Shown: positions 17,934-26,278 of the stretch, piece after piece
Layout: the number at the start of each line of letters is the position of its first letter
Numbering within the stretch: position 1 is the first letter of the stretch
Assembly (NCBI GenBank): GCA_017302135.1
Contig: JAFLDZ010000009.1
Span: 1 to 64,000 of the forward strand
DNA length: 64,000 nt
Origin: Lysobacterales bacterium
GTDB lineage: Bacteria; Pseudomonadota; Gammaproteobacteria; Xanthomonadales; Xanthomonadaceae
Direction: 5' to 3'
The notes under the pieces: model-generated
What the model saw: the letters and a program-made list of their open reading frames with translations, nothing else
Database searches by the model: none
What the model was told of the DNA's origin: nothing
Made by a program: the position numbers and the translations under genes

Positions 17934-19679
17934 ATGTCGCGTGCGTTCACCTCGCTGTGCCCATTGGCCTGCGCCCTGCTTCTCGCAAGCGGCGGCGCCC
18001 AGGCCGCTGTTTTCATCAATGAATTCCATTACGACGATTCCACGTCGTCCGGCGACACCGGCGAACGCATCGAAGTGGTCGCCACTGCGGGCGAAACGCT
18101 CAGCGCATACCGTGTCTATCTCTACAACGGTTCGACACCCTTGTCCGCCGTGACCTACGACAACGACCTCGTGCCCGCAGGCAGCCTGGTCACCTGCGGC
18201 GGCCAGGTGCGCATCGCGACCCTGAGCTACCCCACCAACGGCATCCAGAACGGCAGCAACGACGGTATGGCACTCGTGAATCCGAGCGGCCAGGTCGTGC
18301 AGTTCATCAGCTACGAAGGCCAGATCAAGGCCAGCAACGGCCCTGCCGCCGGTCTGACCAGCACCAATCTGCCGGTCTCCGAAACCGGTTCCGATGCCGC
18401 CGGCAAATCGCTGCGGCTCGCCGGCAGCGGCACCACCTACGCCAACTTCACCTGGCAGGCACCGGCCACCGCGACCTTCGGCACCTGCAACACCGGACAG
18501 ACGTTCTCGACGACTCCGCCGAACACCCCACCTGCGGTCACCGGCACCACGCCGACCGCCGGTTCGACCTCGTTCCCGGCCGCCGGCAATCTGGCCGCGA
18601 CCTTCAGCGAAAGCGTGACTGCCGCGGCTGGCGCGTTCACGCTCTCCTGCGCGTCGTCCGGTTCGGTTGCGCTGACCTACCCGGGCAGCGGCAGCAACTT
18701 CTCGATCTCCACCAACACCGCACTGGTCGCCGGCGAAGCCTGCACCTTCACGGTGGTCGCGAACAACATCACCGATGCGGGCGGCGCCAAGCCGGCTGCG
18801 AACACGGTGGTGAACTTCAACGTCGCCACCGGCGGCGGCGGCGGCACCGGCTACTACGCGCACGTCAACACCAGCAGCGCCTCTCAGCTGCGCTGTTCGC
18901 TGCACGCGACGATCAAGGGCCACACCGCGTATCCGTACAGCGGCGGCACCACCAACACGTGGACGATCCTCGAGATCGCCGATGAGGATCCGTTGAATTC
19001 GACCCGCGTGCTGGACGTCTATCGCAACCACAGCTACGCCAAGATCACCGATCGCGCAGGCGGCGCTGCAGGCATCAAGTACAACCGCGAGCACACCTGG
19101 CCGAAATCGTTGGGCTTCAGTGCGGAAACCGGCAACCTCGGTCTGCCGAACTCGCCGCACACCGACACGCACATGCTGTATGTGTCGGACGCCAACTACA
19201 ACTCGGACCGCGGCAACAAGCCGTACGGCAACTGCAGCGGCTGCACAGAGCGCGCGACCGAGGTCTACAACGGCGCGGGCGGCGGCACGGGCGTGTATCC
19301 GGGCAACTCCAACTGGTTCAACGGCAGTTATTTCCAGACCTGGGGCAAGCGCAAGGGCGACATGGCGCGTGCGGTGATGTACATGGCGGTCCGCTACGAA
19401 GGCGGTACGCATCCGACCACCGGCCAGAACGAACCGGATCTGGAACTGACCGACAACCCGGGCCTGATCGTGGCGACCTCCAGCTCGCCGGCCTACATGG
19501 GTCTGATGTCCACGCTGCTCGCCTGGCACCAGGCCGACCCGCCGGATGCTGCGGAACTGGCGCGCAACGAAGTGATCTACAGCTTCCAGGGCAACCGCAA
19601 CCCGTTCATCGATCACCCGGAATGGGCGACCTCGGGTCTGTTCACTTCGGCCAAGCCGGCGACCTGCATCCTGAATTGA
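17934..19679 (+). CDS. Secreted endonuclease I with N-terminal lamin-tail-like and Ig-like domains
   Basis: 581 aa with a Sec signal (LACALLLASGGAQA, cleavage near residue 24). Residues ~25-190 resemble a lamin-tail-type beta domain (VFINEFHYDDSTSSGDTGER). About 200-300 is a Big_5-like Ig domain (PAAGNLAATFSESVTAAAGAF). A Gly-rich linker follows, then about 310-575 an endonuclease I (EndA/NucM) domain with the His-Me finger motif KYNREHTWPKS and HMLYVSDANYNSDRGN. It probably degrades extracellular DNA and RNA for nutrition or biofilm remodelling. A terminator follows. The 597-residue antisense frame on the other strand is a GC artefact. Confidence 0.92.
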   Translation: MSRAFTSLCPLACALLLASGGAQAAVFINEFHYDDSTSSGDTGERIEVVATAGETLSAYRVYLYNGSTPLSAVTYDNDLVPAGSLVTCGGQVRIATLSYPTNGIQNGSNDGMALVNPSGQVVQFISYEGQIKASNGPAAGLTSTNLPVSETGSDAAGKSLRLAGSGTTYANFTWQAPATATFGTCNTGQTFSTTPPNTPPAVTGTTPTAGSTSFPAAGNLAATFSESVTAAAGAFTLSCASSGSVALTYPGSGSNFSISTNTALVAGEACTFTVVANNITDAGGAKPAANTVVNFNVATGGGGGTGYYAHVNTSSASQLRCSLHATIKGHTAYPYSGGTTNTWTILEIADEDPLNSTRVLDVYRNHSYAKITDRAGGAAGIKYNREHTWPKSLGFSAETGNLGLPNSPHTDTHMLYVSDANYNSDRGNKPYGNCSGCTERATEVYNGAGGGTGVYPGNSNWFNGSYFQTWGKRKGDMARAVMYMAVRYEGGTHPTTGQNEPDLELTDNPGLIVATSSSPAYMGLMSTLLAWHQADPPDAAELARNEVIYSFQGNRNPFIDHPEWATSGLFTSAKPATCILN

Positions 19680-19707
19680 TCGGCACGACATTGCTGTGAT
19701 GTGCGAA

Positions 19708-19740
19708 AACGCCGGCGAGAGATCGCCGGCGTTTTTTGTT
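19708..19740 (+). terminator. Rho-independent terminator of the endonuclease gene
   Basis: Stem AACGCCGGCG / CGCCGGCGTT with a short loop and TTTTTGTTTT. It ends the GC-rich block; sequence composition changes to AT-rich immediately afterwards. Confidence 0.9.
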
Positions 19741-19919
19741 TTAGAACTGCATGAGTGTCTTCAACCAACTCAAAACAGTATCGCTCTGGGGGACCAGAGA
19801 AAAATATCGAGGTTATCCAACACTATTTTTCTATGTTAGCGCTAGCTATATACGCTATAAATATCAACCTATATCCAAAAGTTGTTGTTTGCGAAGATTA
19901 ACTGGCTTCAGGGGGAGCC

Positions 19920-20528
19920 ATGAGTATGGACAGATTGCATTTGATCGTTTTGGTTGCGCTCGTACTATTGCTTAACTTGGCTGTCTCATTCGTGCGCGGG
20001 CAACCTGTCGATCCTTCGACACTAAGCTTTTCCGCAGTTGTTGCAACATTACTTGGTGTGATTATCTTATTTTTTGATCTTTGGTTATGGCGTCTTCCTT
20101 TTCTTCATCCTTGGTTTGTCGTCGCTCCAAATATCAACGGAACATGGAAAGTTTGTGGCTCGATAGTAAATCCGTTGACCGGTAAAAGAAGCAAAGAACA
20201 TATCGGAAAAATGACAATCCGACAGACATTTTTTTCTATTCGATTTCAAATCGAATGGGACGGTTATGGAAAATCAAAATCACTAATGTCTGAAAAGTTG
20301 GCGGTTGGGAAAGAAGGCATGTGCTCCTTCTCAACCTTATACGAATTTGAATCGAGCAAGAGTATCCCTGATGGAAAAACACATCACGCGGGGATTTTTT
20401 TTCATTCAAATGAGAGAGTTCCGAGTGCTATAACGCTTCGCTATTCAACGGTAGACCAACTGCTTGGCGTAGTAAGGCTTACAAACCATGAGAAAAAATT
20501 GACTTGGCGCAACCTGTGGTTAAGGTGA
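19920..20528 (+). CDS. Cap15-like two-TM beta-barrel protein (CBASS effector-like), orphan
   Basis: 202 aa. Two N-terminal transmembrane helices are visible (LIVLVALVLLLNLAVSFV, about 8-25, and FSAVVATLLGVIILFFDLWL, about 37-56). A beta-rich domain follows, starting APNINGTWKVCGS (about 69) and containing IRQTFFSIRFQIEW, SKSLMSEKL and a C-terminal VVRLTNHEK. This layout matches Cap15 (2TM plus beta-barrel cyclic-nucleotide receptor), which damages the inner membrane when a CD-NTase signals phage infection. No CD-NTase, Cap2/Cap3 or other defence gene is adjacent. A GGGGGAG ribosome binding site supports the ATG at 19920. The gene is strikingly AT-rich and uses rare codons relative to its neighbours, so it was probably acquired recently. 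The family call is by pattern only. Confidence 0.65.
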   Translation: MSMDRLHLIVLVALVLLLNLAVSFVRGQPVDPSTLSFSAVVATLLGVIILFFDLWLWRLPFLHPWFVVAPNINGTWKVCGSIVNPLTGKRSKEHIGKMTIRQTFFSIRFQIEWDGYGKSKSLMSEKLAVGKEGMCSFSTLYEFESSKSIPDGKTHHAGIFFHSNERVPSAITLRYSTVDQLLGVVRLTNHEKKLTWRNLWLR

Positions 20529-20810
20529 ACCAAACCTGCTCATTATTGTGGAAGCCGTTTACGGCTTCTGGAGATTAAAGTCCCGTACGGAAGCACACAA
20601 AAAGCGACACGCTTTACATCAGCGAAGCTGGTCATTTCTGCGCATGTGGTGGGGGCGGATGCGTCTTGATAGTGTAATTGTCTTCGGCGGCTCTGCCCTA
20701 CAGCCCATATAGACAAATGCTATGACATTTGTATTCAAATCGATTCCGAAGCTTGGCCCCAGGGTTCGGAACTCAAGCCTAACAACTCAACCCTCCGGCA
20801 ATCCGCATCC

Positions 20811-21236
20811 TTGAACAAAACCATCCTCGCCGGACTTGCCTACTTCGCCATCGTGCTCGGCACGGGGTTCGTACTCGGTGTCTTCCGTGTTCCTTTCCTC
20901 GTGCCTCGGATCGGCGAGCGCTGGGCTGAACTCGCGGAAATGCCGATCATGGCGGTCGTCATCTTTCTCGCTGCGGGCTACATCCTGCGTCGCTTTCCGG
21001 ACATCCGCTCCTCCGGTCGTTCACTGGCAGCCGGTTTTCTTGCGCTTGCGTTGACCGTCTGCGCGGAGCTGGGTCTTGCCGTGGCGCTGCAGGATCGAAC
21101 GCTGTCCGAATTCATCGACAGCAGAGACAAGGTTTCGGGTTCGGTCTATCTGTTGCTGCTGCTGGTGTTCGCGATCATGCCGCGACTTCGTCTTCGGCGG
21201 CATGCACAAACCGCCGCCGAACACAGCAAAGCCTAG
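20811..21236 (+). CDS. Small membrane protein, four predicted transmembrane helices
   Basis: 141 aa from a TTG start (MNKTILAGLAYFAIVLGTGF). Hydrophobic segments occur at about 5-25, 38-58, 70-92 and 108-125, with a basic C-terminus (MPRLRLRRHAQTAAEHSKA). Codon use is again GC-rich and host-like, unlike the gene before it. No family is named with confidence; similar proteins of unknown function are common in proteobacteria. A hairpin with little U-tract follows at 21263. The 280 bases before it contain nothing I can support. Confidence 0.7.
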   Translation: MNKTILAGLAYFAIVLGTGFVLGVFRVPFLVPRIGERWAELAEMPIMAVVIFLAAGYILRRFPDIRSSGRSLAAGFLALALTVCAELGLAVALQDRTLSEFIDSRDKVSGSVYLLLLLVFAIMPRLRLRRHAQTAAEHSKA

Positions 21237-21262
21237 CGGTTCTTTCGCTCCGCGATCGCAGC

Positions 21263-21290
21263 GACGCGCCCGGATCGCTCCGGGCGCGTC
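21263..21290. terminator. Hairpin between convergent genes
   Basis: GACGCGCCCGGA and TCCGGGCGCGTC form a 12-bp stem with a 4-base loop (TCGC). It lies between the four-TM protein gene and the convergent beta-lactamase-like gene. It is followed by TTC only, so termination would be weak. Confidence 0.55.
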
Positions 21291-21326
21291 TTCAAGCTTA
21301 TCGATATCTCACGGATGCAAGGAACC

Positions 21327-22496
21327 TCAGCGTCGCCGGGCTTCCTGCACGCGCTGCGTACCACGCACGTTCGGCGCTTTCATTGCCGATGGCATCGCCG
21401 CATCCGCCGGCAACACCGGCTTCAGCCGCACGCCCTGGTTGCCGGCAGTGACCGCATTGACCATCGCGCGGATATCGTTGATGTCGTCGACCACGCGCGT
21501 GTTCAGATCGTCGACGAGGAAGACGCCCGCGACCTGGTTCACGCGATCCACCCAAGGCGTGAAGCCGAACGCGCCGGGACTGGAGACGATCAGCGGCGAC
21601 GACGGGTCGATCCACTGGCCAAGCCCGTAGCCAAAGCCGGTCGAAGTCGGCGGACGCGAAACATCCACGGTGCCGACGGTGCGATCAAGGGCCATCAGCT
21701 CGATGGTCGCGCGGCTGAGGAAACGCCGGCTGGGCAGGCACGACAGCAGCAGCGTGTTGTCGAGGCAGCCGTAGGCCAGCACCATGTCGACCACTTTGCC
21801 GTAATCCTCCAGCGTGCTGCGGACACCGCCGGCGATGCGCGGGTTGTCGGTGCGCACATAGCCCGGTGCGGTGGAAGACGTGGCGAAGTCGGTGGCGTTC
21901 ATGCCCAGCGGCGTCACCATCTCGGCGATGAAGATATCGTCCCAGGCCTTGCCGGTGGCCAGCTCGGCCATGCGTCCGGCGACCTGCATCGAATTGCCGC
22001 CGTAGGAGAAGACCGTGCCGGGTTGGCCGATCAAGGGCTGCTGCAGGATGCGGTTGGCGCAGCTCGAAAGCGTGTACAGCGGATTCGACATGCAGAAATC
22101 GTCGCCGCCGGGCAGGGCGCTGGTATGCGAGAACAGTTGCGCGAGCGTGATCGAACGTTTCGAGGCTTCGACCGTCGGGAAGTATTGACCGACGGTGTCG
22201 GTCCAGCGCAGCTGGCCCTTCTCGACCACGCGCGCGACGGTCAACGCCGACAGCCATTTGCTGGCCGAGGCGATGCGGACGCGGGTGCTCAGGGTGTAGC
22301 CACCGAATGCGCGGCGATAGACCACATTGCCGGCCTTGTTCACGCGCAGCGATGCGCCGTCGAGGCTGTAGGTCTGCACGAAATCCTGCATCTCGGCAGT
22401 GACCGGCGCGAAGTTGTAATTGGGCACCGCGTGCGCGGCGCCCGAAGCGCCGGCCAGCAGGGTGAGGACGAAAGCGGAGATCGAGTGACGGGTCAT
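21327..22496 (-). CDS. Serine beta-lactamase/DD-peptidase-family hydrolase (tandem copy A)
   Basis: 389 aa with a Sec signal (FVLTLLAGASGAAHA). It has the SxxK nucleophile in IASASKWLSAL (about residue 80), the YxN-type motif in FSYGGNSMQVAGRMAE (about 163), and FGYGLGQWIDP towards the C-terminus. This is the class C-like/esterase-type penicillin-binding family. It could be a periplasmic peptidase, esterase or lactamase; true beta-lactam resistance cannot be claimed. It is a close paralogue of the gene 53 bases upstream, differing mainly in the cysteine-bearing loops (CMSNPLYTLSSC, YGCLDNTLLLSC). Those paired Cys suggest disulfides. Confidence 0.88.
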   Translation of the reverse strand: MTRHSISAFVLTLLAGASGAAHAVPNYNFAPVTAEMQDFVQTYSLDGASLRVNKAGNVVYRRAFGGYTLSTRVRIASASKWLSALTVARVVEKGQLRWTDTVGQYFPTVEASKRSITLAQLFSHTSALPGGDDFCMSNPLYTLSSCANRILQQPLIGQPGTVFSYGGNSMQVAGRMAELATGKAWDDIFIAEMVTPLGMNATDFATSSTAPGYVRTDNPRIAGGVRSTLEDYGKVVDMVLAYGCLDNTLLLSCLPSRRFLSRATIELMALDRTVGTVDVSRPPTSTGFGYGLGQWIDPSSPLIVSSPGAFGFTPWVDRVNQVAGVFLVDDLNTRVVDDINDIRAMVNAVTAGNQGVRLKPVLPADAAMPSAMKAPNVRGTQRVQEARRR

Positions 22497-22549
22497 GCGG
22501 GGCTCCTTGGCGGATATCGATGCGTGATTGCATCGTGGTCCAGTGGTGA

Positions 22550-23722
22550 TCAGCGGCGTCCGGAAGCGGATGCCTTCATCGGTTGTGGAATGGCTTTTCC
22601 TGCGCTGCGTTGCGCATCGACCGGCAATTGCGCCGGCAGGGTCGGCTGCAGGCGGCGACCCTGACCATCGGCGGTAACGACATCGATCAACGCGCGGATA
22701 TCGTTGATGTCGTCGACCAGGCGCACGTTGAGATCATCGACCAGCAGGACACCGGCGATACGTTTGTTCCAGTCGACCCAGGGCGTGAATCCCACGCCAC
22801 CCGGGCTCGAGACGATCGACGGCGACGATGGATCGATCCACTGGCCGAGACCATAACCGAAGCCGGTCGCGGTCGGCGGCCGATACAGGGACACCGTGCC
22901 GACGCTGCGATCCAGCGCCATGAACGCGATGGTCGACGGCTGCAGAAAGCGGCCATCGGCGGCGCAGCTGCCATTGGGGCGGACGCGCAGGCAACCCTGC
23001 GCCAACACCATGTCCACCACCTTGCCGTAGTCCTCCAGCGTGCTGCGCACGCTGCGGTCGATGGTGGGGTTGTTGTTGCGCACATAGCCCGGCGCGCTGG
23101 ATTCTCCGGAATAGTCGGTGCCGGTCATGCCGAACGGCGTCACCATCTCGGCGATGAAGATGTCGTCCCAGGCCTTGCCGGTGGCGATTTCCGCCATGCG
23201 TCCGGCCACCTGCATCGAATTGCCGCCATACGCGAAGACCGTTCCGGGCTGGCCGATCATCGGCTGCTGGAGAATGTGGTATGCACAGCTCGTCAGCGTG
23301 TAGAACGCATTCGACAGACAGCTGTCCTCTTCGTAGGCGAGGCCGCTGGTGTGCGAGAAGAGTTGTTGCAGCGTGATGCCGCGCTTGGCCGGTTCGACGT
23401 TGGGAAAATACTGGCCGACCGTGTCGCTCCAGCGCATCCGGCCTTTCTCGACCAGGCGCGCGATGGTCAGCGCCGACAGCCATTTGCTGGCCGAAGCGAT
23501 ACGCACGCGGGTGCCGAGGGTGTAGCCGCCGAACGCGCGGCGGTACACCACGTTGTCGGCCTTGTTGACGCGCAGAGACGCGCCGTCGAGCTGATGCGTC
23601 TGCACGAACGACTGCATCTCGGCGGTGACCGGGGAAAAATCGTAGCTCGGCGCCGCGCTGGCGGCACCGGCCGCACCGAACAGTGCGGTCACGGCGAAAG
23701 TGGAGAACAGAGTGCGCAACAT
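22550..23722 (-). CDS. Serine beta-lactamase/DD-peptidase-family hydrolase (tandem copy B)
   Basis: 390 aa starting MLRTLFSTFAVTALFGAAGA (signal peptide). It carries the same SASK and YGGNS motifs and conserved cysteines (CLSNAFYTLTSC, CLRVRPNGSC) as copy A, with roughly two-thirds identity by eye, so the pair arose by tandem duplication. It is transcribed first, with copy A following, and is probably co-transcribed. Function as for copy A: an exported serine hydrolase acting on peptidoglycan, esters or beta-lactams. The open frame reaches 24076, but the ATG at 23722 precedes the signal peptide and was chosen. Confidence 0.88.
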   Translation of the reverse strand: MLRTLFSTFAVTALFGAAGAASAAPSYDFSPVTAEMQSFVQTHQLDGASLRVNKADNVVYRRAFGGYTLGTRVRIASASKWLSALTIARLVEKGRMRWSDTVGQYFPNVEPAKRGITLQQLFSHTSGLAYEEDSCLSNAFYTLTSCAYHILQQPMIGQPGTVFAYGGNSMQVAGRMAEIATGKAWDDIFIAEMVTPFGMTGTDYSGESSAPGYVRNNNPTIDRSVRSTLEDYGKVVDMVLAQGCLRVRPNGSCAADGRFLQPSTIAFMALDRSVGTVSLYRPPTATGFGYGLGQWIDPSSPSIVSSPGGVGFTPWVDWNKRIAGVLLVDDLNVRLVDDINDIRALIDVVTADGQGRRLQPTLPAQLPVDAQRSAGKAIPQPMKASASGRR

Positions 23723-23894
23723 GGTGTCGTCTTCCTTGGTTGGGGGACGCGACCATGAACGCCGGCCATGCATGGCGGGTTGACGCTTGCGGCGATCGAA
23801 GATGTAAACAATTGTTTCGCGATGCCCGCTGCGGTCGACGGAACGCACGCGGCATTTCCGTACAATGGTGGCTTCATCCGTCGCGACCTTGCGC

Positions 23895-24698
23895 ATGCCC
23901 CTGATCGACATCGGCGCCAATCTCACCCACGACAGTTTCGACCACGACCGCGAGGCCGTGCTGCAGCGCGCGCACGCTGCGGGCGTGACGAAGATGATCG
24001 TCACCGGCGCCAGCCGCGAGCATTCGCCGAAAGCCTTGCTGCTGGCGCGGACGTTCCCGGGCGAACTGTTCGCCACCGCCGGCGTGCATCCGCATCATGC
24101 GGTGGAATACACCGACGAATGCGACGCCGAGATGCGAGAGCTGCATGCGCATCCGGAAGTCGTGGCGGTGGGCGAATGCGGGCTGGACTACAACCGCGAT
24201 TTCTCGCCGCGCCCTGCGCAGCGCAAGGCGTTCGAGCGTCAGCTGCAGTTGGCTTCCGAACTCGGCACACCGGAATCGCGAAAGCCATTGTTTCTGCATC
24301 AACGCGACGCCCACGACGATTTCATGGCGATGATGAAGAACTTCGACGGCCGGCTCGGCCCGGCGGTGGTGCACTGTTTCACCGGCACCCGCAGGGAGCT
24401 GTTCGATTATCTCGACCAGGATTGGCATATCGGCATCACCGGCTGGCTCTGCGACGAGCGTCGCGGCACCCATCTGCGCGAACTGGTCAGACATATTCCC
24501 GCAAACCGGCTGATGATCGAAACCGATGCGCCCTATCTGCTGCCGCGCACGGTGAAACCGCAGCCCTCGCATCGGCGCAACGAGCCGATGTATCTGGCGC
24601 ACATCGTCGAAGAACTCGCGCGCGATCGCGGCGAGACGTTGGAGGCCGTCGCCGCCGCGACGAGCGCGACGGCGATGGCGTTTTTCCGGTTGGCGTGA
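23895..24698 (+). CDS. tatD: TatD-family deoxyribonuclease
   Basis: 267-aa TIM-barrel metal-dependent nuclease. It starts MPLIDIGANLTHDSFDHD, where the N-x-T variant of the first metal site is typical of the TatD subfamily. It continues with ATAGVHPHHAVEY, VAVGECGLDYNRDFSPR (metal Glu), FLHQRDAHDDF, VVHCFTGTRREL and IETDAPYLLPRTVKP (metal Asp). TatD acts as a 3'-5' exonuclease/DNase in repair or DNA fragmentation. It is not linked to tatABC here. Start chosen at the ATG giving the family-typical N-terminus. Confidence 0.93.
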   Translation: MPLIDIGANLTHDSFDHDREAVLQRAHAAGVTKMIVTGASREHSPKALLLARTFPGELFATAGVHPHHAVEYTDECDAEMRELHAHPEVVAVGECGLDYNRDFSPRPAQRKAFERQLQLASELGTPESRKPLFLHQRDAHDDFMAMMKNFDGRLGPAVVHCFTGTRRELFDYLDQDWHIGITGWLCDERRGTHLRELVRHIPANRLMIETDAPYLLPRTVKPQPSHRRNEPMYLAHIVEELARDRGETLEAVAAATSATAMAFFRLA

Positions 24699-24705
24699 AT
24701 GCGCG

Positions 24706-25611
24706 TCAGCGCACGGTGTTCTCGCGCTCTTTCTTGCCGCTGAACAGTTTTCGCACCAGCGCGATCAGGCCGATCACCAGGAACACGATGAATTTCTTGC
24801 CGGCGATCAGCAGCACGCCGAGCTTGGCGAGCAGGCCGGTCTTGGCCGCGATGCCGCCGCCGATCAATGCCGCGACACCGTAGCCGGCCAACTTGTCGTT
24901 GCCGGCGTCGTAGTCGGCGTAGCGCGCGCCGGAATCGAATTCGGCCATCGGCAACAGCTGTTGCATGCCGGTCTGCACCGCACTGAGCTCGGACATGCCG
25001 GCAACCGCGTTCAAGCTGAGGAATCCACGGCGCCCGAGCACGCGGACATCGTAGTTGAGGGTGTGCTGCTCGCCGTCCTGGAACGCGATTTCCTTTGCCC
25101 AGTAGAGTTTCTTGCTGGCCGCGTCGTAACGCGGCGGAACCGCCCAGCCGACCAGCTCTGCGGAACCGTAACCGGCCTCCTTGCGCGCCGCGTTCTCTTC
25201 CTGCGTCGCTTTCTTCAGCTCGACGAGCATCGCGTCGTAATCGGTTTTCGCCGCATCCTCGTCGGGGACATAGCCTTCATCGGAATACGTGACCACCACC
25301 GCCCACGACTTCTCGCTGTCCAGCGGTGCGGCCGTCGGCACGATCAGGCCGAGGATGCTGTCGTCCGGCGGATTGCCCCAGAATTCTTCGAGCACGCGGC
25401 GCGCGTCGGCTTTTTCGAGATAGCGGAACTGCGAGCCCAGACGGAATCGCGCTTCGGCTTCTGAGACAGCGACATCGCCGCTGCGGAATTTCAACGATTC
25501 GATGAACGCCTTGAGCTGGGTGGCATTGTCCGCCGGTGGCTCTGCAAAAGCGAAATGTGCGAACGACAGGACGATGGCCGCGAACGCGACCAAAACCGAT
25601 TTTTTCAACAT
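24706..25611 (-). CDS. DUF2167 membrane protein
   Basis: 301 aa starting MLKKSVLVAFAAIVLSFAHFAFA (signal). A soluble domain follows with FRYLEKADARRVLEEFWGNPP, SILGLIVPTA and GYVPDEDAAKTDYDAML, the pattern of DUF2167. GWAVPPRYDAASKKLYWAKEI is next, and then two C-terminal transmembrane segments (about 245-285) and a basic tail. The family is uncharacterised and found in the envelope of many proteobacteria. It is convergent with tatD with a 7-base gap. Confidence 0.85.
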   Translation of the reverse strand: MLKKSVLVAFAAIVLSFAHFAFAEPPADNATQLKAFIESLKFRSGDVAVSEAEARFRLGSQFRYLEKADARRVLEEFWGNPPDDSILGLIVPTAAPLDSEKSWAVVVTYSDEGYVPDEDAAKTDYDAMLVELKKATQEENAARKEAGYGSAELVGWAVPPRYDAASKKLYWAKEIAFQDGEQHTLNYDVRVLGRRGFLSLNAVAGMSELSAVQTGMQQLLPMAEFDSGARYADYDAGNDKLAGYGVAALIGGGIAAKTGLLAKLGVLLIAGKKFIVFLVIGLIALVRKLFSGKKERENTVR

Positions 25612-25707
25612 GGCGACCCCGAGCATGGTGGCGGCGTGGATTGGTCGGGCGTCCCCACGCCCGTCGCGAAAGTGTGAGCCACGCAACCGGCCGACGCCAG
25701 CGGCGGA

Positions 25708-26223
25708 TCAGTACACCGCGAGCTCGCCGCAGCCGCGCATCGTCGACTCGCCCTGCACCGTGACCGTCACCCGCTGCGGGTGGGCGACATCGGCGTCGTC
25801 GGTGCAGGCTTCGGTGACGATCTCGACCCGGATCGCCTGCTTGCCTTTGGCGGTGTCGAGCGTGCCGTCGAGTGCGATCGGTGCGCCGCGCGACGGGCCG
25901 GGCGTGCCGCGATAGAACAACGTGCCCTCGGCTTCGTGGGTGCCCATGCCCCACACCAGATGCACGCGGTGGCGCAGGCCTTCGGCGGTCGGCCCGCCTT
26001 CGCCCTGGATCTCGATGTTGAAGTGCTCGCCCAGGCCCATGAACGCGGGCACCGGGCTGACCTTGTTCGCCATGTCGGCCGAGAGCTTGCCGGAGGCGCC
26101 GGGCGGCGGCAGCGACGCCTGCGGCGGATCCGTGGGCGGCGCGGCGGCGGCCTGCGGCTGGGTGGCCGTGCACGCGGTCAACGCGGCGATCAGTACAACA
26201 GCAGTGCAGGTCGGGATTCGCAT
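25708..26223 (-). CDS. Lipoprotein of unknown function (COG3650-like)
   Basis: 171 aa. The lipoprotein signal is MRIPTCTAVVLIAALTACTA, with lipobox LTAC (Cys about 18). After a Pro/Ala-rich linker comes a beta-rich domain with FNIEIQGEGG, WGMGTHEAEGTLFYRG, RVEIVTEACTDD and the C-terminal RGCGELAVY. The last motif resembles COG3650-type lipoproteins that often end in a Cys-Gly pair. Periplasmic, lipid-anchored. It lies about 100 bases upstream of the DUF2167 gene and may be co-transcribed. Confidence 0.75.
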   Translation of the reverse strand: MRIPTCTAVVLIAALTACTATQPQAAAAPPTDPPQASLPPPGASGKLSADMANKVSPVPAFMGLGEHFNIEIQGEGGPTAEGLRHRVHLVWGMGTHEAEGTLFYRGTPGPSRGAPIALDGTLDTAKGKQAIRVEIVTEACTDDADVAHPQRVTVTVQGESTMRGCGELAVY

Positions 26224-26278
26224 GGTTCGCTCCTGGCGTCTGGACGGTGGCGATAACGGGCCGATGACGGCCTCGGGG

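Noticed and set aside
17898..19691. 597-codon open frame antisense to the endonuclease
   Set aside because: Val/Arg/Gly-rich low-complexity product; the plus strand encodes a clear secreted nuclease.
19751..19975. 74-codon plus-strand frame before the Cap15-like gene
   Set aside because: Overlaps the real start, with no ribosome binding site and random composition.
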